Shown here: in pieces, positions 43,290 through 55,291 of the stretch
How positions within the stretch are numbered: the first letter of the stretch is position 1
How the letters are laid out: each line of letters begins with the position of its first letter
Source of the DNA: Gnetum montanum
Taxonomy: Eukaryota; Streptophyta; Gnetopsida; Gnetales; Gnetaceae
DNA length: 64,000 nt
Assembly: GCA_015680685.1 (NCBI GenBank)
Contig: MNCI01010387.1
Coordinates: 51,352-115,351 of the forward strand
Reading direction: 5' to 3'
Program-made: the position numbers and the translations under genes
The notes under the pieces: generated by a model
What the model saw: the letters and a program-made list of their open reading frames with translations, nothing else
Databases searched by the model: none
Told to the model about the DNA's origin: nothing

Positions 43290-44960
43290 ATTGAGAGAGG
43301 TGGTTAGCATCCACATTCTCAGTCCATTTTCAATCTATCATTGTGAGATTGAATTCCTACAAGATCAAGAGCCATTGTATGATACAGAATCTCACCATCA
43401 ACTTGTTCATTAGGAAGCAGATGGCATTGTGATTTGTGTGCACAAATACTTTATAACCAAGCACATAGTGCCTAAATTTTTCAAGAGTATACACCATTAC
43501 CATTAATTCTTTCTTTGTGGTGGTGTACTTTAACTATACACCTACAATGCTTTGGCTCGTGTAGTGGATGTAATATGGATATTTTTATCATCCAACTGTG
43601 TAAGAACTTCTTCCAAAGCATAATTAGATGCATCCATCATTATGTGAAATAGTCTGGACCAGTTTGGTGACTATAAAATTGGAGTTTCTACGAGTTCTTC
43701 CTTCAATTGTTGGAATGCATGTTCACATTCCTTGGTCCAAATGAACGTAGCATCTTTCTTTGTCAGTTTGACCAATGACTTTACGATCTTAGAGAAATTC
43801 TCTATGAATCATCGGTAGTAGCCAATATGTCTAAGGAATGATCGAACATCTTTAACTATCTCTGGTTGACATGTTATTCCTTGGATGACCCTTATCTTCT
43901 TCGGGTCTACCTCAATCCCTTCTTGTAAAATTTGATGCCCCAACATAATGCCTTCTTGGACCATGAGATGAATCTTTTGCCAATTGAGTCGTAGATTCGT
44001 TTCCACACGTCTTTTCAGTATTTGCTCAAGGTAGTCCAAAGCTTGCTCAAATGTAGCTCCATAGATGGAGAAGTCATCTATGAAGACTTCCACACCACTA
44101 CTGATTTACTATTGAAAGATGCTTAGGACTAGGCATTGAATTATTATAGGGCATTGCATAGATCGAATGACATCTTACAATATGCAAAAGTTCCCCCAAG
44201 GACTCATGAATGTTGTCTTGGCATGATCTTCTACCATAATTTGGATTTGGTTATAGCTGTTATAACCATCCAAGAAGCTATAATAGTAATTCCTAGAGAT
44301 ATTGTCCAACACTTGGTCCAAAAATGGCAATGGAAAATGATCTTTAAATGTTTCCATGTTTAATAGCCTAAAGTCGATGTAGACCTACCACTTGCCACCT
44401 TTCATTGGCACAATCACAAGTGGGCTAACCCACTCATTATCTACAATGGGAGAGATAAACCCCACCTTGAGGAGTTGCTATATTTTCTCCTTAATGATCT
44501 GCTTCAATTTGGGTTTCAATCATCTCTACAGTTGCCTTCTTGTCTTCATGGATGGGTCAGTGTAAATGCAATGCTAGCATATTCTTGGATTGATTCTAGT
44601 TAGCTCAGGATTTGACCAAGCAAAAGTTGTTGGCCATCTATTAACCACTTTTAACAACTTTTCTTTTTGTGTAGGAGCAACTTTGACATTGATTATGACT
44701 ATCTTACCATTGTTTAAGTATGCATACTTCATGTTGGTTGGTAGAGTTTTTAACTCTAGAGGCTCTTGCTTGAAGTTATTAGGGATTTCCAACTCTCCCC
44801 AACAAGTATCATCATCTTCATCATCAAAGAGTTGGTGATGAACTTGCTCAAGTTCATTCATGATTTCAACATAAGCACATGTTAGGCTCTTAGTTGGTTC
44901 CATGCATAATGTGCTACTTTCTGAGTTAGTTGTCAGCCACTGGGTGCCCTCCTATTTTGT
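43290..44960 (-). pseudogene. RT and RNase H of element P
   Basis: Linker LELKTLPTNMKYAYL and VVNRWPTTFAWSNPELTRIN, then RT with GFISPIVDNEWVSPLVIVP, TFKDHFPLPFLDQVLD, YYSFLDGYNSYNQIQI and the catalytic VFIDDFSIYG (FIDD, about 44,080), GIEVDPKKIRVIQGITC. RNase H: MMDASNYALEEVLTQLDD, then frame-broken. Both RT aspartates are present, but stops and shifts (for example around 44,130) break the frame. Near-identical phrases occur in A. Confidence 0.85.
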
Positions 44961-45049
44961 GGTTGCTACATACAAACACCTTTGAATACCTATTTCTTGT
45001 GCACACTGATTACATGCTTTAATGTATGTACTTTTGATGGATCAAATCT

Positions 45050-45540
45050 TTTACATCTAATTGCACCCATTATCATTGTACACGATGCATGGAATATGCT
45101 TCTTCTCCAGCCTTTTAAATTTATTTTCCTTGGATATTTCTAACGATAGGTCCCTTATTCCCATTCATGCATCGACTATGCTTAACCATGCACTTCCCAT
45201 AATGATGGGAAAGTCACCTTTGTAGTTTTCGACTTTGATCACCAAAAAATTAGCAAGATAGGACCACCCACTAACTGTGGTCATAATGTTCTCTACCAAT
45301 TCCAAGGGAACAATGACTGACTAGTCTACCAATTCCAAATGGATGTTGGTCTTCTTGAGAGGTGGTAGGTTCCAATCCTTGTACATGTCATGAGAGATGA
45401 GATTGACACCAAAACTAGAATCAAGAAAAATTCTAGAAATCTACAAGCAAATGAGTAGAATTCTTAGATAAAATCTTTTTGCGGGAAGATTTCTACCCTT
45501 GATCCAATTGGAAACAACATGAGTTAACATCGTAGTGTAA
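45050..45540 (-). pseudogene. Aspartic protease of element P
   Basis: The minus strand reads THVVSNWIKGRNLPAK, LDSSFGVNLISHDMYKDWNL (family LDSGSGVN), SVIVPLELVENIMTT and FPIIMGSAWLSIVDA. The active-site Gly has become Ser, and stops occur. It sits between gag and RT as in N. Confidence 0.75.
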
Positions 45541-45689
45541 ACCTGAGGTGCCGTTTAGTTTGAAGGGCACTCAAAGGTGTTTGATGTAGAGGATGACGGT
45601 GTTGGGGATGTAGGGTGCCTAGTCGTATTAGGTTGTGATGGTTTGGTAGGACTATTGGATTAGAAGAAAGGTCATTTCCTAGATAAATT

Positions 45690-47990
45690 ATCTAAACCAC
45701 TCAATGGAAAAGCTAGTTGTGAATGTACACCCCTTGTAGCATATCATTGCTACAGCTATGGAGGAATTTCTCCCTACGTGAATAGAGCAGGAGGTAACTA
45801 GGTTGAGGGTAGAAGGATGTGTGCAAATGGATGCAAATGGTGGTATGGATATGGGTTCTCTCCTTGAGTGGATGATGAATGTGTTTAATGATACTGTGAA
45901 GGGTAATAGTGATGTTGAAATAACGTGTGGCTTATAGAACTTCTTGGAGAAATAGGTTGCTGAACATAATACCTGTATGGATTTGGTTTCCTGTATGGTT
46001 ATTGCTACCTTGGCAGTGGCATTTCCGACAATTTTGGTTGGTGCCATTGTTGGTATTTCTCATATGGTTGTGGTGGATCTCCACTTGGGTAATAAGCTTG
46101 TTATTACTAGTGGAACTACCTTAGATTGCCTTGGGAATAAGACAATTGTCTAAGTGCTTGCCTATGTGCTAGTTAAGGATTCAATGTGTACACCCCATAC
46201 TCTTGTAAGTGTGACACCATAGGGCAACACCCCTTTGGATGTTCATATTGACAAATTTCACAACCAAGATCATTATTAGAGTTGGTTTCCACAGCTTCCT
46301 CTATGGTAGCAGCTTTTCCCTTACCTCTGTGGTTAGCACATTCAGTTTCTTTTCATCTCCTACATTCACAATTACTATTATGTTCTTTGTATGCTTCAGC
46401 AATCTTCATAGCAGTTTGGAACTTCTCATCCAAAGAGTCCCATAATTTATCAACCTTTGCTAAAATGTCAAAAACAAATCTTTGAATAGGCAAGGTTTTC
46501 CTATTCACCACTTCATTGAGTGGTGACTCCTCCTCATCACAAAATTGAACCTCCCTTTTCCTAATGAAAGGGTCTCGATTATACTCTTATGCACTTTCTC
46601 TTTTATGTAGCTCTACTTCCTCTTTTGCTACCTGCTCTATAAGCCTCTGGATCTGATGAGCTCTTAATTTAGATAGTCTCCCTTAGGCATAAACCCCAAA
46701 AAGTCTTCTAGTTTCTACTCTAAGTGCATCTATGATGTGGAGGAGTTATTCCCTTTGAGAATAATCATTACCAAGGAATTAGTGTAAGAGTGAATAATAT
46801 CTACCCATGATGACATCTAAGGGTTCATGTGTTCCTTGTTTTCAACCTTGGATTTGCCTTCTTAGGTTAGACACTCTAGAGCATGTCTGGTATTTATCAT
46901 TAAACAATTCCAACATGGTACTTCATCAGTGAATGGATTCTGGCTCTAAGGACTAGTACCAGCTTTTAGCTTCCTTGATGAGTGTCCTGGGGAAAATCTT
47001 GAGATTTTGCTAATAATTTTTGATGTTTTGTAAGGCATAGGCATCGTGGAAAGCTTGTATATGTGTTTGTGGATCAGAGTTGTATCCCCCTCAAATCTTG
47101 GGATAGTATTCATGTCTAAGCGCTTAATCTTACTATCTTTCACATGCCTGGTTGGGATCTTTATTTCCTCTACAATGTTGAACATGCTTCGAGTTGCCAA
47201 CAAAGGTTCATCATCATCATTGTGTTGATGACATTGATGATGGTTTTTTCCACCTCTGCACTCTTGATGGCCTTGAAGGTCATTGTTACCTCATTGATCA
47301 CCTTCATCACGATTATTTTGATGGTGGCTTTTATGAGAACTAGTAGATGAAGAGGAGTGTTCGGAATCAGATGAAGAGGATGAAGAGGAAGGTGGACCAT
47401 CACTTCCACTATGGTATCCACCACCACCTCTTCGCTCATTATGATCACCATCCTTAGATCCCTTGCCATCATGATGTTTTCCCAAGTCCCTACCTTAACT
47501 GTCACTTTTTTCTAAACTTGGTTTATGAATAGTGGATCACAAGTTTAGGGCCACACCCTCATTATTAACAATAGNNNNNNNNNNNNNNNNNNNNNNNNNN
47601 NNNNNNNNNNNNNNNNNNNNNNNNNNNNNNNNNNNNNNNNNNNNNNNNNNNNNNNNNNNNNNNNNNNNNNNNNNNCATGGTGCTTCTCTTGGTGTTGATC
47701 TCTCGTGTGTTGTGTTTTAATAGGATGGTGGTCCCAAGTATCATAACCATTCACAACATATTCCTTGTGAAGATCTAGAATGCCCAGCTTCTTAAGAGTT
47801 TAAAAGAGCATCCTAGGCATAGATCAATCAGGGGGCAATACAATATTGGCCTTCATGTCATGCCATCGCAGTTACTCATCTTGGTGTAGGATGAAGGTGA
47901 AGTTCAATATATACTCATTTGGATGAGTACATACCACTTTGCGCTCCTGTGGGACCAATGGTTTAACATCTTCACACCTGTGAGAAGAAG
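45690..47990 (-). pseudogene. gag of element P (contains assembly gap)
   Basis: N-terminal EYILNFTFILHQDE and KEYVVNGYDTWDHH up to the n run, a Gly/Ser/His linker (47,290-47,485; poly-Ser), the core IFPRTLIKEAKSWYQSLEPE, LFNDKYQTCSRVSNLRRQIQ, EPLDVIMGRYY and IIDALRVETRR (46,990-46,650), an acidic C-terminus, and CEICQYEHPKGCC near 46,250. Several stops. The order matches A and N. Confidence 0.8.
47575..47675. other. Assembly gap (101 n)
   Basis: A run of n inside P's gag. By comparison with N, the missing part is the C-terminal side of the first gag segment (after the equivalent of YHPRATQRMRD); the real length is unknown. Confidence 0.95.
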
Positions 47991-48120
47991 AAGACATTTT
48001 GCAAAACAAATAAAATTATCAGTATGCTTTTGTGATTATCAATGATGTTAACCTTGGGTTTGTCCAATGATGTTAATAATGCTCACTAATCCTAGATAGT
48101 GCACATTTCAACAAACAAAG

Positions 48121-48138
48121 TCCCCAGCAATGGTGCCA
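48121..48138 (-). other. Primer binding site of element P
   Basis: Minus strand TGGCACCATTGCTGGGGA, one base from the LTR. It differs from N's by two transitions. Confidence 0.75.
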
Positions 48139-48139
48139 A

Positions 48140-48990
48140 TGATGAGTGGCAAAGGACCCCTACGCCCAACCATATGAATCAAAAAGTATTCATGCGTGAT
48201 CTAGTTAAATTTTGTGAACTTTATGGTTTTCAGTGCACTAGTCTAGGTAGTGAACCTTGCCCTAAGATCGTTCATTATCTTCCCGATTACACTTGTGAAG
48301 TACAAAGGTATGGTTAAGTGAAATCGAGGCATATGATGTTTATCATTTTATATTTTATGTTCTTTGGTGCTTTGAAGAGAGAGATAAAGTAATTTAATGA
48401 CTAATCTAAATTAACTAACTAATTGATCTCTAGCTAGTCCTAACATAAGCATTTAGCTCCACTTTTTGTACACTTCTTAAACCCACGTATCCACTACTAG
48501 GTTACCAAGCGCTACGCTACTAGGCATACCAAGCAATAATGCTATTGAAATAACCAAGCGAACACATGTTACATTCGAAGCAGTCGTACTTATGTAATTA
48601 ATATACCTAGCTTATTCTGCTTAATTACCTCATTAGCTTAGTCATTGGAAAACATTGAATAAATAATTGAAAACATCAAATGCATGAATAAATATCTAAA
48701 CTATCCAGAATGCTACAAGGTTTATTAAGAAGCTCATCTTTATTACCACACATATTATCTTGCTTAGGTACAATAGTACTTGAATAAAGATCCGTACACT
48801 CAATGACTCCTACTGCAGGCACTCAAGAGAAATATTCTAACTTCCAAATGTAAAAATTACAATAGTTTGGCTACTATTCTCAATTTGATGCCATAAGTGT
48901 GGTTGGTGAGCACATATTTATTGGCCAAGATAGACCCTTACGTTGATAGGGCCACATTGACAGGGCTTGGTCGATGTAACAAACTCATCA
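48140..48990 (-). repeat. 5' LTR of element P
   Basis: Plus orientation TGATGAGTGGCAAAGGACCCC to AACAAACTCATCA, then TTAGG. It is homologous to 37224-38136, and the U3 GTTGATAGGGCC/GACAGGGCTTGG units are degraded. Confidence 0.85.
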
Positions 48991-48995
48991 TTAGG

Positions 48996-49626
48996 TAACC
49001 TATATAAAATTAAGTTAATGTCAATGATAAGAAACCAAAAAATTTAGAAGCTTATGGGAATTTTTTCACTTATGATATAGGAAGAATTAATCAGTCTAAA
49101 GATATAGCTCATAAGACAAATTTATCCTTATTTGATAAGAACAATGTCAACTCAAGATCAAAACTAATGTTGATAAGTAGGTTATAGTTGATGATAAAGA
49201 TTCTTGATGTAATGTTTATATTAATTAGCAAAGTGCTGGGTATGCAGAATGTTAATTATTATCTTAAATTCTATTGCTATTTTAAGTTCAAGCATAGATG
49301 TTAAAAGTGATATAAATGTTATTTGAATAGTATGAATGATGAGGACATCACCCAGCCCTTTTTTGATCCTCAATGTATCTTGAATGAGTATGACATATTT
49401 GTGTATGTGTGTGTGTTAATGTGTGCCATGCATACATTGTGTTGTGTGTTTATGTATTTTTGAAACAAGTTTGAATGGTAGAAACAAAATGTTATGAGCT
49501 CTAATCATTCCATGTATGTTGTGCTTGGGTTTGTGGGTGACTTGTGGCCTATGTAAGGGAGCAACAACTATTAGCAAGTGTAAGGACTTCTTGTGTGAAA
49601 AACAAGAATCTTTTAAAGGGAGAGCA
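48996..49626 (+). other. AT-rich segment with a repeat shared with 52,285-52,395
   Basis: About 100 bp at 49,240-49,340 (TATTATCTTAAATTCTATTG...TTCAAGCATAGATGTTAAAAG) resembles 52,285-52,395. It could be a remnant of a copia-type gag zinc-knuckle region (FYCYFKFKHRC), but this is weak. The segment ends TTTTAAAGGGAGAGCA, a polypurine-like tract. Confidence 0.4.
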
Positions 49627-50026
49627 TGTTGATGTAAACATCAAATAGGCTAATGTAACATCTATCCAATGATGGAATCTTTCCCTAGAGTTTTGGCATG
49701 TTTAGAGGTGTTTTGACTTATTTTTATGAGTTTAGGAGATTCTAGGATCTATAGGGACTTGTTTGAAGGCATTTGGAGGTTCCAGGCCTCAAAACAAGCA
49801 TCTTTGTATTAAGCCCTAACAAGTGAGACATCTCATCTATATCCAAGACATCTTAGGTACATTCAATATGTCTCCACACTCTCAAAACATCTTACATGAT
49901 TCCAAGACTTGTTAGCTAGACTCAAGATGTCTCAATTAGATTTAATATGTCTCCTCTGACATCTCTACACTCAAGAAAGATGTCTCCTACTTCTCCAAGA
50001 CATCTCGTATAGATTCCAATGGACTT

Positions 50027-51579
50027 TAGTGAGTGGTGATGTACCCCTATGCCCAACCATATGAATCACAAGTGTTCATGTGCGATCTAGTTGAATTCTA
50101 TAAACCTTAAGTTCTAAAGTACACTAGTTCCAAGACGTGAAATCTAATCGTGACAATCATTATCTTCTCAACTATACTTGTGGAGCTTAATTGTACTGTT
50201 AAGTACAATTGAGGCACATGACTTTTATTATTTTATATTTTATTTATCTATGATTAAGAATAGGTTGAAACTCACTTTATAATTAATTTAACTAATATAA
50301 TTGCTAATTAATAACTCACTATCCTAACATAAGTATCCAATGCCACTTTCTGTGTACATTTTGAACATGTATAATGTTGTTGGGTTACTAATGAGTGGCG
50401 AGGTACCCCTACACTCAACCATAAAAATACAAGTGTCTCACACGCGATCTAGTTGAACTCCAAGGACTAAGTGCTTATGCACCCTAATGGAACACTTAAG
50501 GTTAATCAATCACTGTCTTTCCAAACTTACTTGTATTGTCACAGTTGTATGCTTAAGTAAGCTTGAGGTATATGATTTTTATATCTTTTATCTTTTAATG
50601 TCTTTATGCTAATAAGGAAAGGTGAAGAGAACTAAGTGACTAACTTATATTAACTATTCACTAACTAGGTTCTAATTGTCCTAGCACCAATATCCGTTCC
50701 CACTTGCTGCACACACCCTGAACTAGTGCAATGCTACTGGGATTACCAAACGCTACTCGTTATTGGGTTACCAAGCATTACACACATGCTTGAAGCGGTT
50801 GTACTGAATGCACTTAACTAGNGTCTTTATTACTGTACAAATGTGTGCTCAGGTACAATTTGCTCGAATAAAGATCCATTTACTTTAAGACTCCTACTGT
50901 GGGCACATGGAAATTATTCTAACTCTAGAATGGTAAAACTGCTATAGTTTGGCTAAGGGTCTAGATCTAGATGTCTGAATAAGGGAAAGTTTCCTCTTAT
51001 TGATAGGCATGACGGTGGGCTGCGATATCACGTACACAATATCACGACTCATCAGTTACCAAAAATTAAGCGTTGTTGGAATTAAAAAGAGTCATAAACA
51101 TGCTCAAAGTGGTCATACTTATGTGCTTAATTAATTTCTATTTCATTAGGCTAGCTTACCTTAGCTTAAGTACTTGAGAGCATCAAAGGAAATTACATAA
51201 AAAATTAAATGCATAAATACAGTATTTAAGCTAGATAAGCTGCTATAAGGCTTGATAAAAAAGCTCTTCTTTATTGCCACACACAGTACCATGCTTAGGT
51301 ACAACAATGCTCAAATAAAGATCCGTACACTCAATGACGTCTGTTGCGGGCACTTTGGAAAATATTCTAACTTTGGAAAAACAAACTACAAGAGCTCTAC
51401 TATGCTATGAAAAAAAATATATGGAAACCATGTGTCCCAGTGCTATATTTATAGGCCAACACATACCCCATGATATTGGCTATTCAACATCACATCTTGC
51501 GGCCTCATATTGGGTATTCGATATCAAGGCTCTGATATCATGTATTTGATATCGGAGCCAAACAAAATACTATTCATTA
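50027..51579 (-). repeat. Solo LTR (A/B/P family) with GACTT target duplication
   Basis: Plus orientation TAGTGAGTGGTGATGTACCCC to TATTCATTA, flanked by GACTT at 50022-50026 and 51580-51584. No internal region, so it arose by LTR-LTR recombination. The U3 end (51,465-51,560) carries several GATATC/GATATT units. It is interrupted by a second solo LTR at 50,389. Confidence 0.75.
50389..51054 (-). repeat. Solo LTR (N family) nested in the solo LTR
   Basis: Plus orientation TAATGAGTGGCGAGGTACCCC to ACGACTCATCA, flanked by GTTAC at 50384-50388 and 51055-51059. Its U3 end reads GCGATATCACGTACACAATATC as in N. A single n at 50,822 stands where ~110 bp of the N LTR is missing. Confidence 0.8.
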
Positions 51580-52087
51580 GACTTCAAATTAAATTCTAAT
51601 TTAGAGGGAAGATGAAGGAATACTTAGGAGGATATAAAAGGCACCAAGAAGATAAGTTTGGGGTAGGCTTATTAGAAGAAAGAAGATTAGTCTCAAGGAG
51701 GAGGCTAGTCCTTAGAGAGAAGGCTAGTCTCAAGAGTGAGGTAAGAGAGCCTCAAGAGAGTGTCTTAAAAAAGGGAGTGTGAAGCTAATCTTGAGCACTC
51801 TTATTCTTCGTATTTGTGAGCCATAATTGGCCATTGTGTGAATAGCTGTAAGAAGAAAGAGAGAGGGCCTTAGCCAATTACCTTGGTTTTCATCATTGTG
51901 TGTGTGTGATTGCTTTGGTTTTGTGTGTATGAGAATTGGATTGAATCTCTTGTTTATCCTTGGGAATGTGTGCTTTCTTTATGCTATAAATTCTCCATTT
52001 TGAATAAGAATAAATATTTTCTTTTCATTTCTTGTTCAAATTTTTTGTTTGTAATATTGAGAGAGCTTGGATTCTGAAATCCTTACA

Positions 52088-52637
52088 AGTTTCTCATCAA
52101 TGAACAATTAAGTTGTTGTGAATGCATATGAGATCATAGATATGACATCCAAACTACTACATTCTACCTCCAACATCGTAGATGCAATGTTGATACAAAG
52201 TCTTAGTTGCAATAAGAACCTATCAATATGCTTCACCTAGTACATTTATGGCACCATTTATTCAATAAGGATGTAGAATATATTGGAATTTCATTGCAAC
52301 TTTTGATTATTATCTCAAATTTTATTGTTGTTTTATGTTCAAGCACATATGTTGAAAGTGATGTAAATGTTGTTAGGATGGCATGAATAATTAAGTTGTA
52401 GTTATGAATGCATATAAGGCCACTGATGTGACATCCCAAGTACAACATTGTCTATGTGAGATCAATGTTAAGTCTTAGTTGCAATAAGTGTCTCTATAAG
52501 TATGGTTCACCTAGTGCATTTATGACATCATTTGATTGGTAAGTAGCAAATTTTTGTTAGTTGGTTTGGTGGTATTGGATTCTAAAGAAATATTAATAAT
52601 AAGAAAAAAAATCAAAGTAGATCACAAGCTTGATACT
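52088..52637. other. No gene; degenerate repeat
   Basis: AT-rich. Only the ~100 bp similarity to 49,240-49,340 and a shorter internal echo (GTCTTAGTTGCAATAAG at 52,200 and 52,472) could be seen. Confidence 0.45.
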
Positions 52638-54314
52638 TGTAGCAACTGAAAACGTCGACGGCTGGAAAGAACGTCGAGGGGTCATCGGCCGTTGACAGTC
52701 TCAACCCCATTTCCGCAGGAGGGCCGTGCTGGATGGAACGAAAATGGGATGCCCTAAACAGTCTAGTTGATCAGACAGGGACTTAGTCCGTGTTAATATA
52801 ACCTTTTGCAATGTGTGATTTGAAAACGAAACTGATAGCGTGAAGTAATGCTTAGATGTAAAAGAGGCAGAAAACAGTGTAAAATGCAATAATAAGCAAG
52901 AGACAAAGTAAAATGTAGTTAGAAAAATGCATCATTCCAAAGCTACGAATTCGCTCTGTCAAGATGGATACAGTTGGTTGCATAGCGCTAAGAAGTGTAG
53001 AGATCCCAAGGGTAACCAAGACGTGTAGAGCAAGATGGCTGTGTGCTTGGATGTGGGCTCAGTCGTTAACAATGTGAAACACTACCAAGATGGTAGAAGA
53101 GAGTAGAATGAAATGCCAACTGAGAGTGTTAACCATTTGCAATGTCAAACAGAAAGCTTACAATGCCAACTTTTTTTTTGCTTGTTAGCCAACCAGATTG
53201 CTCAGAGAACAGGGACCCTTTTTTTACCAAAAGAGCCAAACTTTTTTGCCGAAAGAGTCCCCATTTTTTTTGCCAAAGAGCCAACCTTTTGAGCATTGCT
53301 CATTGGGGTATTTATAGGACCAAGGGTGCACGAAAGATGCAATTTGGATGCCACATGCCCTGGGCTTATGCTGACCTTTCTATGTTGCACGTGTGTTCAT
53401 GACTGTTGGGCAAGCCTGCCATGCCGTAATTACAAACCTACCATGTTGTAATTGCATTGTTAGAGCAACGGTGCAATTAGGTGAGGTGCATTGATGTCAC
53501 GTAACCACTTGCCACTTTCCTATGCTTTGTAGCGTAGCATGTTTGGTGTGGCATGGCATCTTGTCACGCTGTGCTACGCTACGCAGCGTAGCGTAGCATA
53601 ACCACCAATTCGAAGCAACAATCTGCATTATGTCCCGCTGCATGCGTTGGAAACCTTTGCAGTGTTTTGATTGCTGGTTGCATATTTGCTATGCTATGTT
53701 GCGTATCATAGCATAGCAGCTATCCTTAGTTGCAAAATGTCGTCAATTTGCAAAATTTGTTGATCCCACCCTTTGAGATGGCTTTTTTCACTTTTGCAGA
53801 ATTTTTATGCCTCGCTGTGCCATGTAGCTTAGCGTAGTGATGTAGCAAACATGACCTATTTTTGCCAAGTTCACTACTTTCTGACGAAAAGAGACATTAC
53901 TGAAGGACTCAAAGTCAGGCGAGAGGACTAACCATCCAACTTTTGCTACGCTGTGCTACGTTGCGTGGCATGACATAGCGTAGCATTGCACTTTTGTAAC
54001 CATCTTCTGAACTTTGCTACGCTACATAGCGTCGCAAAACTCCTTGACTTAGAAAACTTGCTGAAGCGTTTTGCACGTTCTGAGCACTGCCAGCAATTCT
54101 ATGCACTGCTCCCAAGTGAACTGTCAGTTGGATGAACTACTCAAGTGGGCAAGCTGGAGAATTCATTTAGCCTGTTGACACCTGGGGTAGAAAAACTTGC
54201 CAAACTAGATAGTCTGAACTTCAGAGCATCCATCTCTTGAAGAACTACCATAACGCTGCGTGAATTGCAAAGACCTAGTGAAGAAATCATGTCTTCAAAT
54301 TTTGGGTTGTTTCA
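52638..54314 (-). repeat. 3' LTR of element D
   Basis: Plus orientation TGTAGCAACTGAAAACGTCG to GGGTTGTTTCA. It is GC-richer and less decayed than C's LTRs. It contains a 27 bp palindrome at 53,572-53,598 (arms TGCTACGCTACGC/GCGTAGCGTAGCA around one base) and GCTATGCTATG-N8-CATAGCATAGC at 53,688-53,717, plus several looser GCTACGCTA copies. Confidence 0.82.
53572..53598. repeat. Perfect 27 bp palindrome in LTR of D
   Basis: 13 bp arms with a single central A (53,585). The lexicon GCTACGCTA/TAGCGTAGC recurs throughout this LTR and in the intron at 62,350-62,379. Confidence 0.8.
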
Positions 54315-55291
54315 TTGGCCCCTCTTTGTCGACGTCTAGAGGATGGGCTCGAGAGACGTTGACAAAGAATATAAAACACCACGGAAGACACGAAGCTAAT
54401 GTTGTTACTCAGTGATCGTCAAGACATTGCTTGGCTGTGCTTGAGAGTGAAAGGATGAAGCAGGGAGGAAGGAGTCTTAAAAAAAGGATAAAGATGAGGT
54501 TTAGCAGAATCCCTCGTCGAAGTGCTCATGAGGGAATCATTCACGTTTTCATCTTTACCTTCACTAGCCTGTAACCTCTTGTAGGATAGGTGTGTCTTTC
54601 CCAGGATGAGTTGTGTTACATCTGTGTGGGGTTTTTGACCTGCCTATAGATGCTTCCCATGCGGTGAACTGTGTTATGCATGTCATGGAACTTGCACTCT
54701 GAAGTGGCGAATCTAGTCGAGACACTCACTTTATGACGTTGTAGCATTGGATGCTATGGCAAGACATACTCTATGTTGCACCCTGTAAGCATGACAGAGA
54801 GTGAAGTAGCCACGATGCAAAGCGAGGGAAAAGGTCTTGCTTACTGCAAACGTTGTTGAAGCTCTTAGACATCTGTGTTGGTGCACGGTGTCCAAAGTAG
54901 GAAGGCCAGCAGTAGCCTTGGAAGCACCGCCGTGGAGGAGCTAGCATTGAAGGTGCTGGGAGTTGCTGTGAGTACAAATGCTCTGGAATCCCAGGGAACT
55001 ACTATCAGGTTGGTGGGTCATGATGATGGTAGGTCCAAAGGGCTAGTGCGATGTCATACGACATCTTTGGAGGATCATCATGATGCTAAGGGTGGCGACG
55101 TCACATACGTTCCAGCTCGCGTTCCCATTGCGTCATGAACTATGTTCTGGAGTTACAACATCCCACCTCCACGTTGGCACTATGCACGCTCGTTCAATGT
55201 GTACTTGGCACAGATGCATGCTAGGGACATGACACAAACCCAGTTTAAGGTCCTGGTAGACCGTGTGCTGGTTTATGGTCCCAGCGAACTA
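54315..55291 (-). other. 3' untranslated internal region of D
   Basis: Between the tandem-peptide ORF and the polypurine tract. Contains dispersed CTAGTTTAAGGTC repeats near 55,240-55,290 and no protein domain. Confidence 0.5.

Larger units (their letters stand above)
37224..48990 (-). mobile_element. Element P: structurally complete Athila/Tat-branch retrotransposon
   Basis: LTRs 37224-38136 and 48140-48990, target duplication TTAGG on both sides (37219-37223 and 48991-48995). On the minus strand: PBS, gag, protease, RT, RNase H, integrase, a T/A-rich spacer, then the extra transposon-like/coiled-coil ORF, hairpin and polypurine tract. It gives the reference order for judging the deletions in A, B and N. 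Stops and changed catalytic residues make it inactive. A 101-base run of n lies in gag. Confidence 0.88.
49627..52087 (+). repeat. Probable Ty1/copia-type LTR, interrupted by two nested solo LTRs
   Basis: Starts TGTTGATGTAAACATC right after a purine tract, which is usual for copia LTRs, and may end near ATCCTTACA. After removal of 50,027-51,584 it has a promoter-like GGATATAAAAGG (51,629-51,640) and A-rich polyadenylation-type AATAAGAATAAAT (52,001-52,013). No internal copia pol was seen, and no target duplication could be assigned, so the 3' end is approximate. Confidence 0.4.

Noticed and set aside
47532-47754. Frames crossing the n run
   Set aside because: They are open only because n is read as X.
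50389-51584. Possible CRISPR-like or satellite array
   Set aside because: The repeated strings are two homologous solo LTRs with target duplications; no regular spacer pattern exists anywhere in the window.
53142-53402. Frame of 86 codons in the LTR of D
   Set aside because: LTR sequence with homopolymer runs; no family resemblance, and the minus frame is equally open.
54875-55138. Plus-strand frame of 87 codons near the PPT of D
   Set aside because: No motif or splice context; it lies in the 3' untranslated region of D and was not kept as a gene.
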